Positions 45,801 through 52,977 of a stretch of 64,000 bases of DNA are shown piece after piece. Source of the DNA: Fibrobacter succinogenes (lineage in GTDB: Bacteria > Fibrobacterota > Fibrobacteria > Fibrobacterales > Fibrobacteraceae). Each line of letters starts with the position of its first letter. Position 1 is the first letter of the stretch. The notes under the pieces are model-generated. The model saw only the letters and a list, made by a program, of their open reading frames with translations. It did not search any database and had not been told where the DNA came from. The stretch is taken from positions 1-64,000 of the forward strand of contig CACWJY010000021.1 of NCBI GenBank assembly GCA_902761355.1. Reading direction: 5' to 3'. A program made the position numbers and the translations under genes.

Positions 45801-46342
45801 CCGCAGGTGGCAAGCTCAGCGGAATATTCAACTGGAGCACCGACTCCAACCAAGATACATTGGATTCCTATTACTACAACCCGCTGTTCCTCGAAGGTTA
45901 CCCCTACCTGCGCAGTTCCGAAAACTACACGCTCTCCGGCATGCGCAACGCCGTTGCAGAACTCCACTATATCTACCCCGTCTACGATGACTGGCGCAAA
46001 GGTTTTTGGATCTTCGAAACACGCAGTTTCTATATAGACCTCTTCTCACAGATAGGAGCTGCGTGGAACGGCAAATGGTTCGACAGCGACAAAATCACAG
46101 ACCACCGTTTCTGGGATCGCTCCGTGGGTCTCAATTTCCGCATGAGCAACAAGATATTCTACAGCGTTCCGTTCGACATTTCGTTCACGCTTGCTCGCGG
46201 CCTAGACCGCATCGGTGAAGACGAGAACCTACACGGAGGCAGAAAACTCAACCCCATCGATCTGCCGGGAATTCCAGAAAGCATAGCCCCCACGAGAATC
46301 AAGTTCTCCATTGGAATGGGGTTTGTTAATAGTTGGCAGTAG
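42854..46342 (+). CDS. Outer-membrane protein: gluzincin-like peptidase, propeller and beta-barrel
   Basis: A 1162-residue protein. The signal peptide covers about residues 1-20. A metallopeptidase-like domain has HEFSH (123-127) and a likely third zinc ligand Glu175 in WIAEGTAQYES, as in the peptidase-MA/gluzincin group. A TolB/WD40-like propeller follows (FSPDGKRIAFSF and later blades, about 390-620). An Asp/Ser/Thr/Ala-rich linker (about 630-690) comes next. The C-terminal 450 residues are Tyr-rich amphipathic strands ending YSVPFDISFTLARGLDR ... IKFSIGMGF, like BamA-type barrels. The ATG at 42854 lacks a clear ribosome binding site. It may be a surface protease or assembly factor; substrate is unknown. 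Confidence 0.8.
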   Translation: MRASISSILFLLTASVSALAVGFYGNSSDIHWKTAGTDHFQFIYPVEYSSHAAKVSAYAEAVYDSVVNRYHHDLPGRVSATLNNALYSNGNAIPSENSINLWLTNWDFKIRSSHGWLSDVVTHEFSHLVSIENASKFKPSIYGFQVSYTDYYNERTTQDFASMLPFTLQPLWIAEGTAQYESSRMGFDAWDTHRDMLLRVAALNDSLLTLPYMHDFSDNSLFAELGPYTQGFSLVRYISEKYGEDAVPKIWHEMSKYHRMTLDGAIKKVLGISEQELYDKWKEYITAQYKAQRDSLGTLVEGTKLTEESFWQDIPIVAGKHLYGVSNFGGPWFDGGLFKMPLTTDSDSATAKKDTTEKIDGIEIGEIEVENESETIDISDYAKHGFKIKKAWLDKGIDVYEDSAQGPILAYVSYQNRDKDGHAHFDIAISDTNKKVLSVTYLADAVYPAIDKQGTTIVFAMREPYSTRFKLAKVPYPKDINDYTSEDPVDIFVPDAKFDYYNIYSPKFSPDGKRIAFSFFDDKTRGIAIIDSDGNNFKVVSTESFDERDVNWIDNDKIIFASNRNGIFNLIEKTLSTGAERPLTNVVGGAFTPALAGDTLYFTEYDKDGFSLYKMSYGSAPLINDTAITVAERDSIVQVADTSCSETAADSAKADSANLETAQQATDSLPCEPKIVLRDSVIKLIDTVRTVTQKPAPASIVLNGKPIEKIQKQIELSDIEFAGVEKDYRPIPTIPLFVPMLVFSENAPDLTVFGEGKLKVKAGLAAILSDPLKKNTVQLGFLLELGAGFDYINSSGLNPEQEKEFFASWDNRSTPLDLSLAYTYANYTSRDTVRYEDVRAHNGDSLGISHYAVSMQSIIGAAGYSIFKSIDTLQVALGYDWANFNLYEDNFDWTYQKRLSALVALGLYGDHAEGSEISGQGNGLRLYYQYANSDLYRPGTFAESFTVSSSGKITPKYRNFNINEFGINLYGSLQSPLTGARLAAGGKLSGIFNWSTDSNQDTLDSYYYNPLFLEGYPYLRSSENYTLSGMRNAVAELHYIYPVYDDWRKGFWIFETRSFYIDLFSQIGAAWNGKWFDSDKITDHRFWDRSVGLNFRMSNKIFYSVPFDISFTLARGLDRIGEDENLHGGRKLNPIDLPGIPESIAPTRIKFSIGMGFVNSWQ

Positions 46343-46356
46343 CCAAAAATTTGTAG

Positions 46357-46421
46357 CTACATCTGAGGCTCGGTCATGTACAAACCTCCGGTTTGTCCGC
46401 GACACTCGACTTGCGATGTAG
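46357..46421. repeat. Composite intergenic hairpin
   Basis: Outer arms CTACATC / GATGTAG (46357-46363 with 46415-46421) enclose an inner stem CAAACC-TCC-GGTTTG (46381-46395). It lies between the stop of the barrel protein and the terminator at 46438. It looks like a REP-type element. Confidence 0.55.
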
Positions 46422-46437
46422 TTAAAGTAGAATCTGC

Positions 46438-46462
46438 GGCGAGCTAAAGCTCGCCGTATTTT
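46438..46462 (+). terminator. Terminator of the barrel-protein gene
   Basis: GGCGAGC-TAAA-GCTCGCC followed by GTATTTTTG. It overlaps the stop codon of the convergent lipoprotein gene (46444-46446). Confidence 0.75.
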
Positions 46463-46896
46463 TGTTTAGGCTTGACTTCGCCCGGCAAAAGCTGACCGGG
46501 ACTTGTACGCATGCCGTCCTTACCAGTAAAGTTCGGGTTGTACGGCTTGACTTGCGCCTTTTTCTGTTCGGCCTGCAAATCCACCATGTGGCGTTCCCAC
46601 TCCTGCATGGCCTGATCTAGTTCCGTACGAGCATTCAGCATCAGTTCCTTGAGCTGCATCAGTTCCAACATGCGGTCGCGTTTAATCATCCACAACTCTT
46701 CTTCTTCGGGCATGCGCTCGATGTTAAAGAGCAGGTTCAGATAATCCTTTTCGGCTTCGCTATAAGCCTTATACATTTCCTTATAGACCATGTAACGATC
46801 ATCGACCATAGTCTGCTGCGGAGACGGATGCGAAGCGCATCCCACCAACTGGAATACACCAAAAAGAATCAAGGATAAATAAACAGACCTACGCAT
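46444..46896 (-). CDS. Small lipoprotein with helical domain
   Basis: A 150-residue lipoprotein. The signal ends with the lipobox LVGC (Cys20). Residues about 35-115 are long charged helices (YKAYSEAEKDYLNLLFNIER, then MLNARTELDQAMQEWERHM), probably a coiled coil. The tail is Pro/Gly/Lys-rich. I recognise no family. It is the last of three lipoprotein genes downstream of bamA-skp-RlmD-like, 19 bp after its neighbour. The location hints at an envelope role, perhaps in outer-membrane maintenance. Confidence 0.75.
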   Translation of the reverse strand: MRRSVYLSLILFGVFQLVGCASHPSPQQTMVDDRYMVYKEMYKAYSEAEKDYLNLLFNIERMPEEEELWMIKRDRMLELMQLKELMLNARTELDQAMQEWERHMVDLQAEQKKAQVKPYNPNFTGKDGMRTSPGQLLPGEVKPKQKYGEL

Positions 46897-46915
46897 AAAC
46901 CACTCTAGCTCAGAA

Positions 46916-47824
46916 TTATTCTTCCGGCTTCTTCACCGTATAAAGCCTTTCCAAAGTCACCTGGCTCTTGAACGTGGCCGTATCCTTCGTATCCGGATTC
47001 ACCATCGTGTGCGTTCCCACCTTGACTTCACGTTCTTGGCAAGGCACTCCGGTTTCAGGATCAATCATCACCTCGAACTGCGTCTGGTATTCGGCCTTCA
47101 GCCCCTTATTGTACTTCTTGAATTTTTCAGGAACAATTCCACTATTTACATGCTGTTCCCAGATGTAGTACGGGAAACTTTCCTTTTCCTGCAAGTACAC
47201 AATGTAGTCCAGACAGCGGCGATGGTCTCGGTTTTCAAAGCCCTTCACCACCACAGAATCCACCTGAATCAAAGCAAAATTGAGGCGGCCCTGGTCCTTG
47301 AGCATCTGCGTAATGTTTCCCTTGGTTGGCACCTCGCCTGTCAGCATGTGATCCATTTCCCAACGGTGCTTTTCTAGACGCTTAAGATGAGGTTTGTAGT
47401 CCGGGTTCAAAAGCTGCTTACGCCAAACTTCGGGCATCGGAATACGTGCCAACAGCGAATCATAACCGTCTTCAAGACCTTCTACACTCTTGACTTCGCG
47501 GTCAATGGCCGCCATATCAACAGACTTGACTCGCCAGGCCAGTTCAGACGGCATAAAATTCTTGAGGTAGCCGCGCGATTTGTCCATCACATAATCACGG
47601 TGGACCTTCAAGGTATCACCCACACTAGAATACGTCAGGTTCGCATAGGCGGCCGTCACCGTCCCCATTTTTTCTTCACCCTTCAGGTCTATTGTAGAGA
47701 AATAACCTTCTGCATAAAGTTCCACTAAAACAGGAGCAGAGACCTTGTAATTAACGTTGACTTTTGATTCACCGCAACCGCCGAGAACGAGGGCTGCTGC
47801 GACCGCGCATAAAACTTTTTTCAT
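46916..47824 (-). CDS. Lipoprotein, unknown function
   Basis: A 302-residue lipoprotein. The lipobox is LGGC (Cys17). The mature part is mixed alpha/beta, without membrane helices. Sequence features include SVGDTLKVHRDYVMDKSRGY (about 71-90) and PETGVPCQEREVKVGTHTMV near the C-terminus; the first recalls strands of outer-membrane assembly lipoproteins but no family is recognised. It lies 3 bp after the 144-residue lipoprotein gene, so the two are co-transcribed. It could be an envelope assembly or transport partner. Confidence 0.72.
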   Translation of the reverse strand: MKKVLCAVAAALVLGGCGESKVNVNYKVSAPVLVELYAEGYFSTIDLKGEEKMGTVTAAYANLTYSSVGDTLKVHRDYVMDKSRGYLKNFMPSELAWRVKSVDMAAIDREVKSVEGLEDGYDSLLARIPMPEVWRKQLLNPDYKPHLKRLEKHRWEMDHMLTGEVPTKGNITQMLKDQGRLNFALIQVDSVVVKGFENRDHRRCLDYIVYLQEKESFPYYIWEQHVNSGIVPEKFKKYNKGLKAEYQTQFEVMIDPETGVPCQEREVKVGTHTMVNPDTKDTATFKSQVTLERLYTVKKPEE

Positions 47825-47827
47825 GAA

Positions 47828-48262
47828 CTACCGATTTTTAGTAAGAAGAATCTGCTTAGACATCAAAACCTTGCCATCACCGCTTACTTCGATAACGACC
47901 GGTCCCGGTTCCTTTTTACGGCAAAGTTCACGAGCCGTCATAAGTCCACCGTGGCGAGACTTACCCTGCAAAGTATAGACGCCCATCTTTTCACTGACGG
48001 CGACTTCGTGGTTCCAAATTTCTTCACCCCTGTTCGTAAGCGTGCCTTCGTAGAAAGCCGTTTTCAACTTGGCAAAATCAAAATTCTTTCCGTAACGGAA
48101 CTGAACGATCAGTTGGTCCTTCAATTCAAATTCACTAGCCGTATCAGCAACGACTTCCAGATTAGGGTTCCACTCCCTGCCACAGATAATGGCAGTTTCT
48201 TCGACGTTACACCCTGTCAATAGGGCAGCGAAACCTAATAACATTAGCGCTATCTTTCTCAT
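47828..48262 (-). CDS. Small lipoprotein of the GldH-like size class, unknown
   Basis: A 144-residue lipoprotein with the lipobox LTGC (Cys about 18). The mature part is beta-rich (DQLIVQFRYGKNFDF, LKTAFYEGTLTNRGEEIWNH, PVVIEVSGDGKVLMSKQILL). The strand order and length recall gliding/T9SS-associated GldH lipoproteins, but the similarity is visual only. I chose the ATG at 48262, with GGAGG upstream. It is the first of three lipoproteins. A 54-base gap separates it from the RlmD-like gene. Confidence 0.65.
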   Translation of the reverse strand: MRKIALMLLGFAALLTGCNVEETAIICGREWNPNLEVVADTASEFELKDQLIVQFRYGKNFDFAKLKTAFYEGTLTNRGEEIWNHEVAVSEKMGVYTLQGKSRHGGLMTARELCRKKEPGPVVIEVSGDGKVLMSKQILLTKNR

Positions 48263-48316
48263 AGCCACCTCCATCAAACTTTCTAAATACAAACTAGAAA
48301 TTTCGACTTTTTTCGA

Positions 48317-49531
48317 CTAGCGTGAAAGCACAAACAACATCTCTAAATGCGGAGTCTGCGGATAAAAAGCGAATCCTTCAGCCTTTTTCAAGCTAAAACC
48401 GGCTGCAGCAAACTTGGCATAGTCGCGAGCAAGTGTGACCGGGTCACACGACACATATACAAGTCTGTTAACAGAACTTTTCACAATCGCATTTAACGCA
48501 TCCAAGGGTAATCCCGTACGCGGCGGATCGACAATCAATGTTGCCGGAGTATCGACCACATTTTCGACAAGCCAATTTTCTGCAGGAGCCGACACATTTT
48601 CAACAACACGTCCAACGGATTCCCCTAGATTCACCTTCGCATGTTTCAGGCAGCCGTCATCGCGTTCAACCGTCGTAATCTTTTTAAAGCGATCTTTCAA
48701 AATGGCCGCAAAAAAGCCGACTCCGCTAAACAAGTCAATAAGCCAGGCATCACTTGCCTCACCGCTAGCAATACCCTCATCTACGGCGACCTGTACCGAC
48801 TTTACCAATTCCGGCAACAAAGACAAGTTGCTTTGGAAAAACACCGAGGCATCGGAGTGAATCTTGCAACCAGCAATATCAACGACGCTACAGGCATTCT
48901 TCGCAAATTCCTTCGCAGGCATGTCTCTATAAAAGTAGCTGATTTCGCCCTTGCCGTTATCAAAAAGATTAACGTCGAGCTCGAACGCCCTACGTCCTAC
49001 AAAGGGAGCAAATATTTTCGCTGCGTTTTCTTTCAAAAAAGCATTCAATGCAGGCGTAAGCACCGGACAACTTTCAAAGGTTGCAATACTCCTGCTTTCT
49101 TGCTTGCGGAAACCGTAAACCACCTTGCCACTCTTGTCGGCCTTAAGTACCACGCGGGCGCGGTTCCTATAGTCCCACGCAGGGCCCACGTGGATTGCAA
49201 AATTCTCGGGCAGCTCGGCATGGGCAAGGCGCCGAAAATTTTCGCGTTCAACGCGTTCCAAATAGGCGGATTGCTTTAAGGGATCCAGATGCTGCAGGCT
49301 ACAGCCACCACATTTACCGAACAGCGCACATTTCGACTGCACGCGATCGTCGCTCCGTTCCAAAATTTCTACGGCACGACCCCGTGCAAAATCTTTCTTG
49401 TTTTGCACCAGTTCAACGTTGCAAAGCTCGTTCGGCAAGCCCCCCTGCACAAAACAGGCACGTCCATCGGGCAGGCGTGCAAAGCCCTCTCCCCCCTGGA
49501 CCATCTTTTCTATACGGAGTTTAAAAAGCAC
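48317..49531 (-). CDS. RlmD-like rRNA uracil-C5 methyltransferase
   Basis: A 404-residue SAM-dependent enzyme, probably making m5U in 23S rRNA. The N-terminal TRAM-like domain (about 1-55) is followed by CALFGKCGGCSLQHL, the iron-sulfur cluster motif. The SAM loop is DLFSGVGFFAAIL (about 268-280), then LIVDPPRTGL. The catalytic Cys is in YVSCDPVTLARD, and the general-base Glu in PHLEMLFVLSR at the end. The GTG start at 49531 shares a base with the skp stop codon (TAGTG), which suggests translational coupling. The target base cannot be decided between RlmD and RlmC types. Confidence 0.9.
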   Translation of the reverse strand: MLFKLRIEKMVQGGEGFARLPDGRACFVQGGLPNELCNVELVQNKKDFARGRAVEILERSDDRVQSKCALFGKCGGCSLQHLDPLKQSAYLERVERENFRRLAHAELPENFAIHVGPAWDYRNRARVVLKADKSGKVVYGFRKQESRSIATFESCPVLTPALNAFLKENAAKIFAPFVGRRAFELDVNLFDNGKGEISYFYRDMPAKEFAKNACSVVDIAGCKIHSDASVFFQSNLSLLPELVKSVQVAVDEGIASGEASDAWLIDLFSGVGFFAAILKDRFKKITTVERDDGCLKHAKVNLGESVGRVVENVSAPAENWLVENVVDTPATLIVDPPRTGLPLDALNAIVKSSVNRLVYVSCDPVTLARDYAKFAAAGFSLKKAEGFAFYPQTPHLEMLFVLSR

Positions 49532-50046
49532 TATCGATTGTTCAAGTAATCAAGAACTTTCTGGGTAAGGTCGTTTTCCTTTTTCCAGAACACCACCGCA
49601 CCCGTTGCACGGTCCACGACCATATCGTAACCTTCCTGCAGGGCAATTTCGTTAATGGCCTTGCGAATCAGCTGAATAATCGGAGCGCTCACCTTTTCGT
49701 TTTCAGAAATCAGTTCGCCCTTACGGCCATAGACGCGGTCAATAAAGTTCTTGAGTTCGATATCTTTCTTGTTGTACTCGGCTTCAAGTTCACGCTTCTT
49801 TTCGTCAGAGAGCATGAGCACCTGCTTATCGAGCTTTTCCTTGATGGCCGAAAGTTCCTTCTGGAGCAGGTTGCCCTGCTGTTCCCACTTGGCCACCTGG
49901 CGATCATATTCCTCTTGAGCCTTCTTGGTTCCCTTATAGCCGTCAAAAATCAGCTTGGAGTCCACATGCGCAATGCGGAGTCCGTCTTCGGCAAACGAGG
50001 TTGCCGCAAAGACAAGAACCAAAACGATGAGCAGACGCTTGAGCAT
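49531..50046 (-). CDS. skp: Periplasmic chaperone Skp/OmpH
   Basis: A 171-residue chaperone for outer-membrane proteins. The signal peptide is about 1-19 (FAATSFA). RIAHVDSKLIFDGYKGTKKA (about 24-43) is the family opening. A long helical hairpin follows (ELSAIKEKLDKQVLML, then ELEAEYNKKDIELKNF), and then the strand AINEIALQEGYDMVVDR. It lies 9 bp after bamA, matching the common bamA-skp order. It would escort barrel proteins, such as the 42854-46342 product, to the BAM complex. Confidence 0.95.
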   Translation of the reverse strand: MLKRLLIVLVLVFAATSFAEDGLRIAHVDSKLIFDGYKGTKKAQEEYDRQVAKWEQQGNLLQKELSAIKEKLDKQVLMLSDEKKRELEAEYNKKDIELKNFIDRVYGRKGELISENEKVSAPIIQLIRKAINEIALQEGYDMVVDRATGAVVFWKKENDLTQKVLDYLNNR

Positions 50047-50055
50047 AGAGCCTCC

Positions 50056-52869
50056 TTAGAATCCCTGGCCAATGACAAAGTTGAACTGCATGTCACCCAC
50101 TTCGGTACGCTGCAGGCCACTATAAGTTTCGCCCACATCTAACGGCCAAGCAAAGTCAAATCCAATGATACCGAGCATCGGCACAATCACGCGGAAGCCA
50201 AAGCCGATGTCTTTCTTAAGGCTGGTCGGATCCCATTCACTAAGCGGGTTCCTAGACGGCTTCGGCACCTTGGTACGCGGATTATAACGTTCACCGAACA
50301 CGTTACCAGCATCAAAGAAGAACGGCAACAGGTAGAAGGTCTGCGGAACAAGACCAAGCTGGAGTTCAGCACCCGTGTACTGGTAGCTGCGGCCCAAACG
50401 ACGGTAACCGATAGAACCCGAGCTATAACCACGCATCATGCCTTCATAGCCCATCACACCGCCCATGGTGTAAAGCGTGCGATACTGCAGCTGGTCACCC
50501 ATAATTACACCATACTGGTTCGTAAGGGCAATGGCCAGGCGGTCACGGAACAGCGGGAACCACCACTTAATAGTGAGCTCGGTCTTCACAAAGCTAAAGT
50601 CACTGAACAAGGCATCATCCGCCCACTGAATATCGAGTACGTAGCGAGAACCTTCGGTCGGGAACTGAGGCAGGTTCTTATCGTCGCGGAGCAAACGGAA
50701 GTTGAGAGCCGATTCCACGCCCGTGTAAACAACGTAACTGTCATCGATGTTCGGGCCCTGCTTGTTCATGAGCCAGCTATAACCAATCTGTCCATAGAAG
50801 TAGTCATCAGGCCACTTGAGGCGCTTACCCAGGTAAACAGAGCCACCATAACGGGTAATGTCTGGGTCATCGTACTTAGACATGTTCCACCAAGAGTAGC
50901 TCAGGCTTGTACCCAAGGTAATCGGCTTGTCAAACAGCCACGGTTCCTGGAAGCTCACCGAGGCGCTCTTCTTGTCGGCACCGTATTCTACGCTGAACGA
51001 TGCGGCCTGACCGTCACCCATACAGCAGTTCGGGATAGACACGCTCGCCGTACCCACGACACCATCGCTTTCGCTATAAGAAACGCCCAAGCTAAACTGA
51101 CCCGTACCGGCTTCCTTTTCTTGCACGGTAAAGTCAAGGTCCACATCCTGCTCGCCCACCACCTTGATATCGGGAACAACCATGTCAAAGTAGTTGAGCT
51201 GCATGATTTCGCGGAAACTACGTTCCAAAAGCGACTGGCGGTAGGTATCGCCCGGATACAGGCGAATTTCGCGACGAATCACCTTTTCGTTGGTCTTGGT
51301 ATTGCCATGGATATGCACCTTGTGGATTTGCGCCGGGAGCCCTTCCGTCATCTTGTAGGAAAGGTTCACGATAGAATCATTGACGAACGTGCGAGATTCT
51401 TCGTACTGGGCAAACAAGTAGCCGTCTTCACGGTAAGAATCAAGGAGGGCCTTACGAGAGGCATCATACTTATACTGGTCAAAGACTTCTCCACTATCCA
51501 GACGGAATGCGTAAGCAAGCATCTTGTCGTTCAGCACCTCGTTACCCGAGAAATGCAGCGAGCCCATGTAGTACTTACGACCTTCAATCATATGGATATG
51601 AATCAAAATCGAACTAGAAGTCTTAATATTGTCGTACTTATTCAAGGCCGGGAACATGTCTTCAATCATGTAGCGGACCAAGAGCTTTTCTTCGTATGTG
51701 GAGCGCTTTTTAATCTTGCGGAGCGAATCGATTTTCGGGTTTTTCCATTTGCGGCCATCCACGATATCGAGCCATTCCTTACGAGCAGTTTCGTAACGGA
51801 TAATGTCATTCAACATTTTCCAGGCATCTTCTTCGGTCTTGACCATCACCTTAGGTCTAGACACCCAAGGCATTTCACCAACTTCGCGATGATTCCTAAA
51901 GAAGTGCGTCACCTGCATGGTCGGCTTACCGGCCATCTTGTAAAGAGCCGTCACAGAATCACCCAAAGCTAGGTTCAACTGCTTGTAAAGAACCTCCAGA
52001 TTCTCACCCATCGGAACCATACGGCCCATGTAGAACAGGCAGGTGGAATCCGGCAGGTATTCTGCACTATATTCAGTCAGTTCCGCATCTAGGTAACCAA
52101 AGTGACGGATGGCGTTCAACACCGTATCGCGGTCCGCCTCGAAAATATTCTCCTTGAATTCGCCGCCGCCCCACCACTGGTCGAGTTTAGTCACCATGTG
52201 TTCCATGATGTCTTCGGCAGGAACATGATCGTTCCCCTGGATATCAAACTGACGAACCTTGACCTTTTCTCCTTCACGGACAATAAAGGTCACCATATTC
52301 TTGTTTTCGTCTACAGGTGTCTCACGGTAGCCCACTTCGGCAAGCAAATAGCCTTCGGAACGGTAGTATTCCAAAATGGCCTGGCGGTCGCGTTCCAGCT
52401 GACTCTTGCTATAAACCTGTCCCGGAATCAGACGCACTTTTAATTTCAAGTCTTCTTCAGAAACTTCATCAGGTCCTTCAAAAACAGCCGTATCTAATGC
52501 AGGAAGTTCCTTAATCTTAAAAATGAGGTCAACATCAGTACCATCGCCCACATAATCAATCCAGGCGGTCACATCGTCAAACAGTCCCGACTTATAAAGG
52601 GACGCTACCGAAGACTGGACCTTTTCGGTAAGAGCCGTCGGAGAATAGCTTTGGCCATCGCGGATGCCTATACGGCTCAATACCGCGCGATCGTCCATGT
52701 GGACCGTTCCCTGGACCTTGACCTTATGAATCTTATTTTCAACCATATAGCTCTCGGACATTTCAGACATGTCCAAAAGCTGGGCCTGAGCGAGACCCAC
52801 AAATATAAGCAATACAAACAGCCAGCTAAAGCGCAGAATAAACCTACCTATAAACAAAATTCGGGACAA
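50056..52869 (-). CDS. bamA: Outer-membrane protein assembly factor BamA
   Basis: The core of the barrel assembly machine, up to 937 residues. The N-terminal signal is followed by POTRA repeats from about residue 45 to 570, with an insertion of about 100 residues between them (about 285-390) that is not in E. coli BamA. The Omp85 barrel is C-terminal, with GGVMGYEGMMRGYSSGSIGY and ending DMQFNFVIGQGF. No ATG precedes the mature part: the listed start is TTG. CTG at 52836 (product MRFSWLFVLL...), preceded by AGGTAGG, would also give a good signal peptide. The start is uncertain; the identity is not. Confidence 0.95.
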   Translation of the reverse strand: MSRILFIGRFILRFSWLFVLLIFVGLAQAQLLDMSEMSESYMVENKIHKVKVQGTVHMDDRAVLSRIGIRDGQSYSPTALTEKVQSSVASLYKSGLFDDVTAWIDYVGDGTDVDLIFKIKELPALDTAVFEGPDEVSEEDLKLKVRLIPGQVYSKSQLERDRQAILEYYRSEGYLLAEVGYRETPVDENKNMVTFIVREGEKVKVRQFDIQGNDHVPAEDIMEHMVTKLDQWWGGGEFKENIFEADRDTVLNAIRHFGYLDAELTEYSAEYLPDSTCLFYMGRMVPMGENLEVLYKQLNLALGDSVTALYKMAGKPTMQVTHFFRNHREVGEMPWVSRPKVMVKTEEDAWKMLNDIIRYETARKEWLDIVDGRKWKNPKIDSLRKIKKRSTYEEKLLVRYMIEDMFPALNKYDNIKTSSSILIHIHMIEGRKYYMGSLHFSGNEVLNDKMLAYAFRLDSGEVFDQYKYDASRKALLDSYREDGYLFAQYEESRTFVNDSIVNLSYKMTEGLPAQIHKVHIHGNTKTNEKVIRREIRLYPGDTYRQSLLERSFREIMQLNYFDMVVPDIKVVGEQDVDLDFTVQEKEAGTGQFSLGVSYSESDGVVGTASVSIPNCCMGDGQAASFSVEYGADKKSASVSFQEPWLFDKPITLGTSLSYSWWNMSKYDDPDITRYGGSVYLGKRLKWPDDYFYGQIGYSWLMNKQGPNIDDSYVVYTGVESALNFRLLRDDKNLPQFPTEGSRYVLDIQWADDALFSDFSFVKTELTIKWWFPLFRDRLAIALTNQYGVIMGDQLQYRTLYTMGGVMGYEGMMRGYSSGSIGYRRLGRSYQYTGAELQLGLVPQTFYLLPFFFDAGNVFGERYNPRTKVPKPSRNPLSEWDPTSLKKDIGFGFRVIVPMLGIIGFDFAWPLDVGETYSGLQRTEVGDMQFNFVIGQGF

Positions 52870-52885
52870 AAATACAAAAGTTAAT

Positions 52886-52908
52886 GGCGAGAGATTTACT
52901 ATCTCGCC
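52886..52908. terminator. Hairpin between the PL1 and bamA genes
   Basis: GGCGAGA / TCTCGCC (7 bp) with a 9-base loop. Six T follow on the plus strand, whereas the PL1 transcript comes from the minus strand, where the following run is only ATTAACTTTTG. It may end the PL1 transcript weakly. Confidence 0.45.
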
Positions 52909-52977
52909 ATTTTTTCGCGCGAAAAGGTCTTTTTGACGGTTCTTACGAGTAATTAAGATTTATGTCAAAAGAAATCG

